64,000 nt of DNA from Tolypeutes matacus (lineage: Eukaryota > Chordata > Mammalia > Cingulata > Chlamyphoridae). The translations under genes and the position numbers were made by a program. The DNA lies in contig JAKSZT010054573.1 of the NCBI GenBank assembly GCA_026826555.1, positions 3,060,856 to 3,124,855 of the forward strand. The letters are read 5' to 3'. The notes below the pieces were generated by a model. That model did not search any database and was not told where the DNA came from. It saw only the letters and a program-made list of their open reading frames with translations. The number at the start of each line of letters is the position of its first letter. The stretch's first letter is position 1. This document shows, piece by piece, positions 46,813 to 58,187 of this stretch.

Positions 46813-47460
46813 TGTATTAGTCACCCAAAGGGGTGCTGATGCAAAATAACAGAACTCTGTTGGCTTTTATAAAGGGTATTTATTTAGGATAGAAGCTTAC
46901 AGTTACCAGGCCATAAAGAGTCCAACTCAAGGTACCGTAAGAGGTACTTTCTCACCCAAAGTCTGTGGCCACGTGTTGAAGCAAGATGGCGGGCGATGGC
47001 TGTGAGGGTTTAGCCTTCCTCTTTCCTCTTAAGGCTCCATGGTCCCAGCTTCTTCCGATCTCAGCTGTAGGCTGGGGTAAGTCAAGTCTCTCCTCCCAGG
47101 GCTCATTTCTTTCTGGGCTCAGCTGCTCTGGTCTCTCCACCAGGTCAGCTGTAGATATCAGGCTCATCTCTCTTCCCAGGGCCATGTCCATGGAGCACTC
47201 TCTCTTCCTGCATATCCACTTCTGTGTTTCCTCTCTTTGATTGAATCATCTGTTTATATACCCCACAACTGTAGGCTAGCTGTAGGCAGGGACTCAAGCC
47301 CTAATGACGTGGTCAAATAAAAGCCCTAATCTTGATTTAATAAAGTAAAAATGAAACCTCTGAGTCTAATACAATCTAACATGCCCAGAGGAACAGACCA
47401 GTTTACAAACACAATCCAATATCTATTTTTGGAATTCATCAACAATACCAAACTGCCACA
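46813..47460 (-). mobile_element. Solo LTR, ERVL-like, antisense, sister of 18637-19216
   Basis: On the - strand it starts TGTGGCAGTTTGGTATTG and ends GGTGACTAATACA, giving TG...CA ends. It has the same 'aaataaataccctttataaa' 3' region and 'accaggccataaagag' type words as the 18.6-kb copy in reverse. Flanks are TAGGT (46808-46812) and TATGT (47461-47465), 4 of 5 identical. No viral internal region flanks it, so it is a solo LTR. Confidence 0.78.
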
Positions 47461-47530
47461 TATGTGCATATGCATGCCTATATACACACACATATAGATA
47501 TACACATACACATACACATAGGTATAGATA
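47461..47530. repeat. CA/TA simple repeat
   Basis: Alternating CATA, CACA and TATA words next to the LTR boundary. Confidence 0.75.
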
Positions 47531-48154
47531 CACAGCTAGAAATCCTCACCCAGATCTGCTCAATGCTAAATATCCAAGAGGACCTCTGCAGTTCCTTGGT
47601 GTTCTCTCTTTGTGCAGCTCTATCTTCTCCTACAAACTCTAATGGCCTTTATCTTCCCAAACTCTCACATCCATTGCCTTAACTCAAGGATCCTGCTGGG
47701 TTCTGACTGTACTCAGAACTATGCCATAGCTGGGAATCTTTCTCAATGTAGTATCTAGGACAATTATACATACTCATTCCTTTCCTGTCTTTCTGGAATC
47801 ACTGGTATTTATTTTTTGATACCCAATGTCCTAAAAACGATTGTTTCACATTTTTTTTCCTGTTGGAGAGGTAAATCACTATTACTCCATCTTGGCCAGA
47901 CCTCATGTCTTAAGTTAACTTTCTACATCCAAAATTATATGGTTCCTTATTATAAGAAAAAATGCGATATTTGGTCTGAATGTGAGAAATTGACTTTATG
48001 TATTTGAGGTTATTTTTTGTTTCGCCAACAATCTTGCCACCTGGTTGCTTTCCCAAATGCAGTGGTACATTTGTTGCTGTCTTCAGTGGCTTCCATGTTT
48101 CTCTAAAATACATGTGATCCCCAATTAGGAGCCCAGCTGAACTAAATGGGTTTC
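47531..48154. other. Unique DNA, nothing recognised
   Basis: No gene. LINE-like T-rich phrases near 47800-47890 are too weak to call. Confidence 0.4.
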
Positions 48155-48345
48155 CACCGTGGCTCCAAAACTCACATGCTGTGTTAAATTGGGCAAGTCA
48201 CCAAATCCTTACCTGCCGCCCCTTTCCCGTGTCTAACACATAGCAGGGCCTCACCAAGTCACTGTAAAGATCAAATGAGTTACTATTTGTAAGATTCTTG
48301 GAACAGTGCCTGCCTCATAATTAGCACCATATGTGGTTGTTAAAA
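48155..48345 (-). mobile_element. MIR SINE, antisense
   Basis: 'tgtgttaaattgggcaagtc', 'accaaatccttacctgccgc', 'tgtaaagatcaaatgagtta', 'ttcttggaacagtgcctgcc' and 'tcataattagcaccatatgt' follow the reversed MIR closely. Confidence 0.78.
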
Positions 48346-49274
48346 AAATAATAAATGGTAAATCCAAAGAAGAATTATAAATGTTGCAGTGAAATAATGG
48401 GAAAGTACTATCTGTGATTTCAGGATCCATTATATAGACAAATAGCTCTCTCATTCCAGTTGTAATGGTTGTAATGGTTTTATCAATAAATTATGCTTAC
48501 ATCTTTCATAGCATTATATCACATCAGTATTTTTTTTTAATGAGTCATCCTGACAAGATTGAAATTAAATCATTAATCTTATTTTTAATTCAAAATTCTA
48601 ATGATACTTGCCACTAAATACATACAGAGTAATTATCAGCCCTCCAGCTATGTACTAACAAAAGAAAAGGCTTTTTAAAAATAAAATTAAAAAAAAGGAA
48701 AAGTGTAAACTTGTACTTAAAAGGGAAATGGTAATTGACCTGAGACAGAAGAATTAGGTCAGTGGCCAAAACCTAAAAGATACAGTGGATTCGGGAAAAC
48801 ACATCTCTTGGAAACTGGATGCTTATCACGCATTGCCCAGAAGGACAGGAGAACATGGCCACATTTTCCAACCATGAGAGTGACATCCAAATATGGAAAG
48901 ATACCAAGGTAGTGCATAGATTGCCCAGTCACAGTCTTTGTTGAACTCTTTTGCATATAATTTTATGCTGCCACCTCTATCACTTATTTATAATTTCAAT
49001 CCCACATTTATAAAAAGAAAATCATCCGGATATTGACAACGTATGATTCAGAGGAGACATGAGTTTTAATGAACTATATTAGATGATCAGAACTGGACAC
49101 CTGAGAAAACATGGTCCTCTAATTGGACACTTATTGGGTAATTTCATAGTCTTTATATTCTCCAAGGTCACTATACTTGGAATAAAGAAATTTGGGTTTA
49201 ATTGAGTTCCAGTTCTCCAACCTCCAGGAGTGAGATCTTGGTCAGAGAATGTTAGACAAGTTCAAAGAAGTGGG
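48346..49274. other. AT-rich DNA
   Basis: No gene or confident repeat. T9 at 48530-48538 and A-rich words at 48660-48700. Confidence 0.45.
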
Positions 49275-49920
49275 CAGAAAAGGCAGATATGGTGGGTCAC
49301 AGTGTGTCAACTTGCCCAGGCTGAAATGCAATTCTCAGAATTCCCTTTCCTGTATATTTCTGGTTAGAAGATTCTGGGAGATGTGAAGCGTAAAAAGGAA
49401 GCAGCAGCCCTTTTGTAGCTCACACATGTCGCTCATCTGCTGACTCACCTTGTAGGCATGAAGCAGCAGCAGTCAGATTTGCAACTACCTGCTATGGCTC
49501 CTTCTTCAGCTTCTCCAACCCACGGGCTAAGTGTCCATGTTTAGCTCTCTGACGAAGGGCCCTGGGTCCTACAGGATGCCCTCTTCACCAAGCTCAGAGG
49601 CAACAAGAACGGACCCAGGCTTCCATCCATCCTTGTGTGGGCTCCAACTTGTGCTTGTGGGTTCCAGCCTGCTCACCCTTGTGTGGCTCCAACTTGTGCT
49701 CACGCTCTCTCCCACTTATCGGTTATCTTCCCTTCCTGCTCGCCTGCCATGTGGATGTTGAGCTCCAGCAGCAGATGTGAAGACCATGGAGGCTGTGCTT
49801 TATGGGGGCAGCTTAACCAGCTCCACAAATGCATACCTTCAAATCCCTGTAACAAATGTACAGCCACCATGCACTCCAAGGTAGGAGGTGCAGCAGAAGG
49901 CAATGTGTAAATTAGCAGCA
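49275..49920. mobile_element. Probable old mammalian repeat, family uncertain, with internal duplication
   Basis: 'tgcaattctcagaattccct', 'gattctgggagatgtgaagc' and 'gccatgtggatgttgagctc' resemble an old LTR- or DNA-type mammalian repeat. An internal direct repeat ('ccttgtgtggctccaacttgtgct', here with one base extra in the first copy) lies at 49631-49655 and 49677-49700. Open frames on both strands (91 and 76 codons +, 73 -) have no known domain. Confidence 0.35.
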
Positions 49921-50604
49921 CATGTGTAGCTGGCAGACGCTTAGATTGTAAGATGACTTCAAAGCTGAAGGCTCTTCAAAAGAAATTTTAACTTGCTTTT
50001 AAAAGCATTAGGGAGACAAGGTGGATCCTTAGAGATGCCTTTGACTTCTTGCCACAAGAGTGAGAGTAAATACTCTTTGTCCATTGCAGTGATGCTTGAG
50101 CTTTTGCTAACCCCAGGCATTGGATTAAGTTTTTCATTTGATTGGTCTTTTTCTCAAATATTGGAAATGAATTGGAAAGAGAAATGATGACCAGTGGAGG
50201 TATCAGCTGAGATGACTTAGTTTAGGGATTGAGATCAGAGGAGGAATGTTTTTAAATTTCTGAAGAATGACTTGTTTTTTCATTTGATATCATAGTCTCT
50301 AGAAATTAAACAATGAAGAATACGATTTTCTTCCTAATGCTTCAAAATTTAAACATCTAGTAAAACCATTTTAATAAAGAATTATAGACTTTTGAAATAT
50401 GAGGGAGAAATTACGTCAAATGAGAATGACCTTCCTTAAAGATTTTCCTCTCTTTGCATTTCTTAAAAATAAAATATAATAAAAATAATTAGGGAAGTAC
50501 ATGTCTTTTAACCCATAATTCTAATTTTAGAAAAATGACCTAAAATAGAAAATTATAGTTGATTTTTCCTTTTTTTTCATAGAAAATCTGCAATAAGTTA
50601 GGAC
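49921..50604. other. AT-rich DNA
   Basis: No gene or confident repeat recognised. Confidence 0.45.
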
Positions 50605-50785
50605 GAGAGTTTGGGTTTCAACATCAGCAGGGAACTGACTCAAAATCATGGCTTTTGAAACAAGTAGCTGGATAGATGGATCTGAGTAAGTCATGAAATG
50701 ACTATGAACCTCATTTTTATCATGTGGAAAATTAAGATAATGATACCAACCTAGTAGAGTTTATATCAACAGTAAATGGGATGAT
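50605..50785 (-). mobile_element. MIR SINE, antisense
   Basis: 'tctgagtaagtcatgaaatg', 'actatgaacctcatttttat', 'catgtggaaaattaagataa', 'tgataccaacctagtagagt' and 'agtaaatgggatgatttt' follow the reversed MIR core. Confidence 0.65.
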
Positions 50786-50787
50786 TT

Positions 50788-50935
50788 TATATATATATAT
50801 TTACAGGCATATATATAAGATATATGTCTGTGTATATGTATATGTATACATATATATGTATACATATATATATATATAAAATACATACCACACATATACA
50901 CATGCCTTATATACATATAGAATAGGGATTTCAAT
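50788..50935. repeat. TA/TG microsatellite cluster
   Basis: Three (TA)n tracts joined by TATG, TGTA and CACA words over about 150 bp. Directly abuts the MIR. Confidence 0.9.
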
Positions 50936-51479
50936 AATTAATGAATAGTTTAAGGATCATTTTCAATAAATGTTTCCATATTACTTATGAAAAAAGTTGT
51001 TTCTCACAAAATTATCAGAATTAGCATTAAAATTTAATTAAATGTTTGATGCTTTCACAGATGCCTTCAAAAAGAGCAAGTTGTTCTATTTTATAAAAAG
51101 GTTTCATTGGGGAAGGAAAAGCTTTCCTTTTATGCAATGGGATCACACTTTAAGAATGCAGAGAAACCTTTAAAACTGACATCTCACTGGAATACCAATG
51201 CCTCGCGTTAAGTACCTCCCACGTGCCAGGCGTTCCATTAAAATTCTGGAGGGAGGAAAAGAGAAATGGTCCCTGCTCCTTGGAGGGATTTTTGTTTACT
51301 GGGGATCTTCACTCAAGTTAATCCCATCGCCCACCCATACCCTGCCTTGTTGAACTGACATTTAGGATAAGGCTTAGATGCAACAGGTGACTAGCAGTTT
51401 GCTAAAAATATTGACAAAATACTGAAATGAAAATGTAGTGTTATATCAGAAACTGAGACTATCGTGGTGTGACACTCAC
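50936..51479. other. AT-rich DNA
   Basis: No gene or confident repeat recognised. Confidence 0.45.
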
Positions 51480-51690
51480 TAAACTTGGAGAAATATCTGG
51501 ATTACAGCCTCAGCACTGCCTTTGTTACCGTCACCTTTCACTCATCTTTAAGATTCCCTAAATCTTTACGTTCCAATGGGAAAATGATGAGGGTAACATT
51601 TTCTCTAGCTAACTCCTAAGGTTATGAGTTTCAAACAGTACATATCTGAGAGTACACAACAAACGTTGTGCAGATATGAGTTTACTTCAC
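51480..51690 (-). mobile_element. MIR-family SINE, antisense, diverged
   Basis: 'attacagcctcagcactgcc', 'tgggaaaatgatgagggtaa', 'cattttctctagctaactcc' and 'taaggttatgagtttcaaac' are in reversed MIR order. More decayed than the 48.2-kb copy. Confidence 0.5.
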
Positions 51691-52429
51691 TTTTATTATT
51701 TTATCACTACCACCCTTGGAACCATTGCCTCTGAATAAATGCTTTCATTTCACCTATTTCTCTGACTTCTGGAAGGATAAAAAAAAAATGAGATGATAAC
51801 TTATTTAAATACCAGAGTCAAATTGTGCTATATATATAACCTCATAAGTTAAAACTTACTATATGCACTTACTCATACGCTGTTTTCAATTTGTTCTTTG
51901 GTTGGTTGATTCATTTGGTGTTTTGAACTTTCTTGTGCTCTTCCTTCTACCCCTACCTAAAGACACTTAAGTCGTTATAGTGTCTCCAAAATGGCGGCCA
52001 AGGGAATGAAAGCTAAGAAGTGAATTTTCCTTAGTAGAAGAGGGTTATAGTGACTTTGTTGGAGCAATTCCAGAGACTGCAGATTGGCTACCTGGCATTC
52101 CCCAACTAGGTGTCAGATTCAGCTGGTGGCATTCATTGGCTTCTCCTCGCTTCAGCCAATGTTAAATACAGGCATTGATGAGGAAACTCCATAAGCTAGA
52201 CAGTGAAGGGATCAAGAGTGAATTTTGAATCAAGGGATTTGAAAAGCAGTGAGTAGGGCATGCAAAGCAGGTACACAGAAACAGAAAGAAGGTCCTCAAA
52301 CCATGTAGCCACCTTTGGGTCCAGTCACTTTTAAAAGATGAGCTTGTTTTTCCTGTTTTTCTCAGATCAGAGGCTCTTTGCTGCAGCTGATTTTGCTGAA
52401 TTTTGCCGTCATGATCATTTTTAAACTAA
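51691..52429. other. Unique DNA
   Basis: No gene recognised. 'ccaaaatggcggccaag' at 51987-52003 is a CpG-containing island of a few bases in AT-rich flanks. It resembles a YY1-type site (AAnATGGCGGC) but nothing else supports a promoter. Confidence 0.4.
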
Positions 52430-52610
52430 TGGGTCTTAAACCTGAGCACCTGGAGTGCTTATTAAAACACCAAATGCTGGGCCCCATGCCCAGAACTTCT
52501 GATTCAATAGGTTGGGATGGGACGTGAGAATTTGCTTTTCTAACAGGTTCTCAGGTGATGCCAAAGCTGCTCTGGAGACTACACACCGAGAATTCTGTTT
52601 TAAGCCATGA
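52430..52610. mobile_element. MER5A-like non-autonomous hAT transposon
   Basis: 'gagcacctggagtgcttatt', 'aaaacaccaaatgctgggcc', 'ccatgcccagaacttctgat', 'tcaataggttgggatgggac', 'gtgagaatttgcttttctaa' and 'caggttctcaggtgatgcc' are the classic MER5A landmarks. Near full length. MER5A is semi-palindromic, so I leave strand open. Confidence 0.85.
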
Positions 52611-52934
52611 TGTCTCCAACAGGTCACTTGGACTTGATTCATCAACTCATGGACTGTTGGCAATTGGAAGTGTCCTCTAACCATCTCTCCTCCCAACCCT
52701 GAAGCCATTTTCACTTCCTTTCGTCTTCCAGCTCTAAAGGGAAATTCTCTTTCTTCATCCTTTTCTGAATGAAGTTCTTCACCCATCCTGCATTGACACA
52801 CTTCACATGCGTCCCAACAACTAAGATGGATGACGTTTTAAGGGTGTAGTAGGACAGTAAGTGGCAGCATGTCTAGTAGAATGTTTAAGACCAGAACCCC
52901 CAAACCATCAGCATGCAGGGAATAGTATCCCTTA

Positions 52935-53085
52935 AATCAGTGCTCCTCAAATTTTAATGGGCATAAGAGACACCTGGGAAACTTGTTCAAATGCAGAGTC
53001 TATAATGGGCTGGATTAGATTCTGAGAATCTGCATTTCCTACAAGCTACTTGCCCAAAGACCACACTTCAAATAGCAAGGCTACT
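52935..53085. mobile_element. Second MER5-like hAT transposon copy
   Basis: 'gtgctcctcaaattttaatg', 'agacacctgggaaacttgtt', 'caaatgcagagtctataatg', 'gattctgagaatctgcattt' and 'accacacttcaaatagcaag' match the same family with a shorter middle. It lies about 330 bp from the first copy. Confidence 0.75.
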
Positions 53086-53996
53086 TGTAAAGTGCTTTGG
53101 ATTCATAAATTCCTAAAATGTTTTGTTTTCAAGAGAGGGGATTGATGATTCAGTTAAGTCAGAAATGTCTTAATATCTTCAGGACTTACATACCACCCCA
53201 AGCAGTATATCCCTGTCTTTGTGAATATGTTTATAGTTTTTCTCAGCAGCTTCACAATAAAGGACTAATGTTAGCAATATAATGCTTCCGTGTTTTTTCT
53301 CATTCTGCATACTGACTTAGATGTGCTTTGCAAAGCTTTATTTGTAACTGATGGTAAAACGTGTACTTGTATTCTTTAATTAAGCAGCCAATTTATCTCC
53401 TTTCTCATTCAGAATATTCAAGACTAGTGTTTAAAGGGAATGGTCAGAAAAAGTGTTTGATTTTGAAACATTCTTTACTTCCATCCAGACTCCCTGAAGT
53501 GAAATGGAAATTTAGCAATTATCCTGTTAATTCAGAGCCAAAGCCACTGTTGAATTCTGAATTACCTGGTAAGGTTATTTTGACATTGAACGAATTAACA
53601 GCTGAAGCATAAAAAATTTCCAGATTTGCCATGGAAAAGTAAAGGAAAGAAAACTAAACTACTCTATAAAAGGCATGAGACAAAATAAATCCAAAAACAA
53701 TGCTGAGCATTTAGAAACGAGATAACAGATTAAAAATAAAAACATATCAAGTCCATAACAGGTCAGCAATCTATACTTTAAAATAAAACACTAGTGAATA
53801 CTAAAATTGCTTTGTAAATATGCATATTCTTTCCTTTACAAACCATTTTTTTCTTTGTAAATGTAATAATGCTTATATAAGGGTACCATATTCTATAAGA
53901 TTTTGCAAGCTGCTTGTATTAGACATGAGAGACAGACAACAAGATTTTTTTTTTAATGGGGACAATAGTCAAAAGACTGAAATGATGATTGGGTAG
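53086..53996. other. AT-rich DNA
   Basis: No gene or confident repeat. T10 at 53945-53954. Confidence 0.45.
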
Positions 53997-54263
53997 AGGA
54001 TTTTTTTGTTTGTTTGTTTTTTAATAAACAATTTATTGACGTATATCATTCATACATGAACATACATAAACTATAAGTGTTCAGTAAACATTGTGAACCT
54101 ACAAAATAAACACGCATAACATCATATAGGGCTCCCACACATCACCCCACCACAAATACTTTGCATTGTTGTGAAACATTTGTTAACAAATTATTAAAGA
54201 GCATCGTCAAAGTATTACTACTAACAATAGTCCATATCTTACTCCCCTATACCTTTTTTCCCC
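53997..54263 (-). mobile_element. L1-type 3' end, antisense
   Basis: Begins with T/GTTT-rich sequence, then 'ttaataaacaatttattgac', 'gtatatcattcatacatgaa', 'acataaactataagtgttca', 'tttgcattgttgtgaaacat' and 'ttactactaacaatagtcca'. It looks like the reversed 3' UTR of a xenarthran-type L1. Its layout parallels, but is not the same as, the 2955 and 41785 copies. Confidence 0.6.
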
Positions 54264-54725
54264 CAAAGATTTATTTATTTACTTACATTTATCCATTTTT
54301 ACCCTTCCCCCTATTTTTGCTGTTTCTGTGTCCATCCACTGGGCAACTCTCTGTGTCCATTTCCTGCCCTCTCTTCTCATCCTTCTCCTCCTGTCTTCAC
54401 TGGGATTCAATCCTCAGAACCTCTGATGTTGGAGAGAGGTGTCCTACCGCCTGCATCACTTTAGATCCTGCTTTTGCGGTGTATCTTGTCTTGGCTCTCC
54501 CTTGTATCACTCTCCTGTTACATCACATCTTGCTGCATGGCTCATGGGGCCTAATGGCTCACCCACACACTGGGCCTGGCAGCTCACCCACACACAGGAC
54601 TTGGCTGCCCATGCGCCTTCTATATTTTTCTCTATTTAAATTTTTACTGGGAGGTCCCAGGGATCGAACCCAGGTCCCTCCATATGGGAGACAGATGCCC
54701 AACCATTTGAGCCACATCCGTCACC
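54264..54725 (-). mobile_element. DAS-type SINE, antisense
   Basis: The left edge is the reversed tail ('gatttatttatttacttac'). The right edge is a reversed tRNA-like head at about 54650-54725, with B-box complement GGATCGAACCC and 'tgagccacatccg'. The body is long and contains 'gctcacccacacac' words, so it is a different body type from the 30.6- and 35.7-kb copies. The 199-codon + frame at 54161-54760 is the L1 and this SINE read backwards. Confidence 0.85.
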
Positions 54726-55860
54726 TGCTATATCTCTTAAGGTTGACCAAAGATAGCTAGAGTTACAGTCTTTTCCCATACAGGATGGTCATATAATAAA
54801 TCAGGCTTAGTTTATCACCAGCATTCTAAAAACCAGACCTAGGGAGAAGTGTCTGGGGACACATGCATGGTTTCTAATATAGTGAGTGTTTAGCCTACCC
54901 TTATTATCACAAAATCAGGGCAACAAGAATATTCGCAAAGAGGATGTTTTTTTATTTACTTATTAGTCTCCATTATTTTCTATAAAGGATCAGAAGGAGC
55001 AAACTATGATATATAAATAAAAATTGCATTTGTTTTAAAGGACAGAGAAAAAGGAGAAACCAATATGGTGGCCATTTCTGGGAGATGCGAGGAGGGATAT
55101 AAAACAGCTCAGATATTAACTTTGTGTTTAATGGTCATGAACAATTTGTTCATTCCTCATCTTTCAAACAGCTGCGTTGTCCAACATAATAACCAAGCTT
55201 CCTTCTTCCTCTTAATTCTTCAAGTTCTATGTTCTCTCCCCTCACCTCCACTTTTTTTTTTTTTTTGGTGCAGGGATTAATCACCAATTAGAAATTCTCA
55301 GCTTACCTCTCCTTGCTCTTGTACAGTGCCAAAGTATAAATAAATACATATTTTCCATGTGGAAAACACTCAAGGAAATAAAGTACACCAGTATAAAGAG
55401 AACCCTTCCCTTGCTTTAGAAAGATCTAAATCTGTAACAGAGCCCAGGTGTCAATGAACTAACACAGAGTCAGTTTTTAAGAGGGTTTGTAACCATTTAA
55501 GAAAAAGAAATGTTCAAGATTTGACTGCATGTTAAAGCTAATCGGCTGCCAATTCCAACATAACACTTGTGGTATTAAAAGATTTCATTTTCAATTTTAA
55601 AAATCTGGTGTGATTCAAGGTACTATCAAGGACAATAAATGATCGTACCTGAGTTGGCTCTAGGGAATCCTGAGCAGGGCTTGAGTCCAAGAAATGGTTC
55701 TACATAGCAGTACTAGCCAGTACACGCTCAATTCCGTTTACTTGGGTATAGGGAAGCAGCCAGTTCTTACCAGGGAAGCTTTTCTAGAGTTTTCCTCCTT
55801 TACAGAAATGGGAGTTTTCTCTTAGAGGGACAGAAAATAAAAATCATCCGAGAATTAAAC
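54726..55860. other. AT-rich DNA
   Basis: No gene or confident repeat. T17 tract at about 55251-55266. Confidence 0.45.
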
Positions 55861-56308
55861 TGTATGAGTCTCCTATTGGTGCAGTAACAAATTACCACAC
55901 TATTAGCAGCTTAAAACTATGCAGATTTTTTTATCTTTCAGTTCTGGAAGTCAAGAGTCTGAAATAGGCCTCACTAGGCTAAAAATCAAGGTGTTGGCAG
56001 AACTGGTTCCTCCCAGAGGCTCTAGGGGAGAATTTGTTCCCTTCCTTGGTTGGCGGCCCCTTCCTCGCACTTCATAGAAATGGTATGTTGACTCCTTTTC
56101 ACATCGAAGCACTGACTCTCCTGCCACCTGCTTTCTCTTGTAAGGACCCTTTTGGTTACACTGGGTCCACCCTGATAATCCAGGAAAATCTCCCCATTTA
56201 ACTATATATGCAAAGTCCCTTTTGCCATATAAGGCAGCTTATGCTCAGGTTTCAGGGACTAGTATGTAGACATCTTTGGGGGACAGACATTTTTCTGCGT
56301 TGCTAACA
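55861..56308 (-). mobile_element. MLT1-type MaLR LTR, antisense, nearly complete
   Basis: It runs from TGTATGAGTCTCC to GCGTTGCTAACA. Landmarks: 'gtaacaaattaccacac', 'ctggaagtcaagagtctgaa', 'aaaatcaaggtgttggcaga', 'gctctaggggagaatttgtt', 'ccctgataatccaggaaaat', 'gcaaagtcccttttgccata' and 'agacatctttgggggac'. All follow the reverse complement of MLT1. The 5-bp flanks do not match, so age or boundary error hides the duplication. Confidence 0.88.
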
Positions 56309-56639
56309 TTTTCATGTAGAGCTTTCCAGCCTTTCATTTATCCAATGTAAAGACGCTTTTGTGTGTATCTACAACTTGAATCAAAATTGGTTCACACGGT
56401 ACATTGTGTTCTTCTACCTATTTGCTTCATTTAATAGATTCAGAATTTCCTCCGTATCAATTTAAATCCACATCATTATGGAATGGGCACACAGCATTCT
56501 ATTATACATCTGTGTCAGGATACAGAGCAAGTAAATATTCCCTCTTGCCTGATTTTCAAGCCATTTTCTACATATTGATTCTTCTATCTGTGTGAAGTAT
56601 CTTAACATCTGAAAAGTAAAACATCTCATTGCATTACAC
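56309..56639. other. AT-rich DNA
   Basis: No gene recognised. It may belong to the LINE that follows. Confidence 0.4.
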
Positions 56640-58182
56640 GTTCAACATTTTCTTGGATAACCTACAAAAATTATTATTCATCCAAATGAATTTTAAAACA
56701 TTTCTTCAAGTTGGAATTTTAATGTATTGCCTGGGTTTGCATTAAATTTGGGAGGGAGATTTATATCCTTATAATTCTAAGACTTCCTAGATCTGCATAA
56801 ACTATGTCTTCCCATTAATGAGGTCTTTTAATTGAATGAGGTCTATTCAATAAAATGAGTGTGAGAAGTCGCTTTTCTTCATATACATCCACCAGTTTTC
56901 TTAATAATGTTGTACCATTCTTTTTCATATGTTCATAGCTTTGGTGAAAAAAACTAATTTTAACATTATGCTTCCTAACTGGTTATTGTTGGAACATAGA
57001 AAAGGGATTGGTTTTCTATTTTATCTGGTCTCTGTGATAAATTCATATAATTTTGAAAATTATTTTCATTGGAGCCTTTTGGATTTTCTAAGTCAACAAT
57101 CAAACTATCTTTAAATATCAATAATTTTGCCTGTTTCTATCAAATAAAAATGTGTCTATTATCATTTCTTGCAGAAAAATTGTAAATAATGAATCTTGTC
57201 ATATCATTGGCTTTAAGTGAGAATTTCCAAGTTTGAAACAACTGCCTTTTTATCTTGTTAGGAAGTTTCTCTTCTTGCTTTTCATTAAGAATTATTATCA
57301 GGTGCAGATGGTGAATTCTATCAAATCTATTTATGTTACCTAATGCATCAAGAAAACAGTTCAATTTTCCTGTCTTGTGCCAAAAATCCAAAGAATTATA
57401 TACATAGGTTTTATAAGATTGAACTACACTTGCCTGACTGAAATATACCATGATTGGCAAAGACTTAGCATTCTTTTAAGGCAGTTTTCTTTCTCTGTTC
57501 CTGGAAAATTGTACATAAGGATCCTACGCTTCTTCAAAATTTAAAGCAACTCTGTAGATTTTATGGCATAATTCCTTGGCAACTTCCTCAATGTATTTTG
57601 GGATCTATTTAAGATTTAAGATCTTTGCTACTTTTGGTCCATTTCAATAATTTTATATTTTTGCAAAAATAATGCATCATTTCATCTTCATTTTCAATTT
57701 TTTTTGAAAAAAAAATATAATTCTTTGATAATTGTTTTAAATTCTTCTGTGTATTTAGTTATATATAATTTCATTTTGGATAGCTATGAGTTTTTAATGC
57801 CTTTCATAACTACATAGCTGATATTAATTTTAATTGTTCTTTAGGAAATCATGTCTAGCATAACTTTATAAAATACACACATTTTCCCCTTTCCTATGTC
57901 ATTAACTTCCATTATTATTTATACTAATTCTTTTTCATTTATTTTGGTCTCTCTCTCTTTTTAAGTTCTTAATACTAACTTGCTTATCTTTACTCTTTAA
58001 AATTCTTAGTAATAAAAGAGTTTAAGGTCATGGCTTTTTCCTTTGAGCACAGCATAAACTGTTCTCATTTGTTGCTCTCTTATCTATTGATGCAATTTTA
58101 ATATTAAGATTCTTTCCATCCTTGCCCTCTTCTTTTTATCCTCCACATTTCTGCTAGAGCCATTATTAAAATGCTAATTACC
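56640..58182 (-). mobile_element. Old L1 ORF2, antisense, heavily decayed
   Basis: 'tccttataattctaagactt', 'taactggttattgttggaac', 'atagaaaagggattggtttt', 'gcctgtttctatcaaataaa', 'ggtgcagatggtgaattcta' and 'cattttgggatctatttaag' recall reversed L1 ORF2 ('tctttataatattgagtcttcc', 'ctggttattgctggaatatagga'). The AT-rich tail part to 58182 is weaker. Confidence 0.55.
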
Positions 58183-58187
58183 CCAGG

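Noticed and set aside
54161..54760. 199-codon + strand open frame
   Set aside because: It covers an antisense L1 3' UTR and an antisense SINE. No domain is visible, and the composition follows the repeats.
55861..56308. 5-bp target duplication for the MLT1 LTR
   Set aside because: Flanks TAAAC and TTTTC do not match; no duplication can be claimed.
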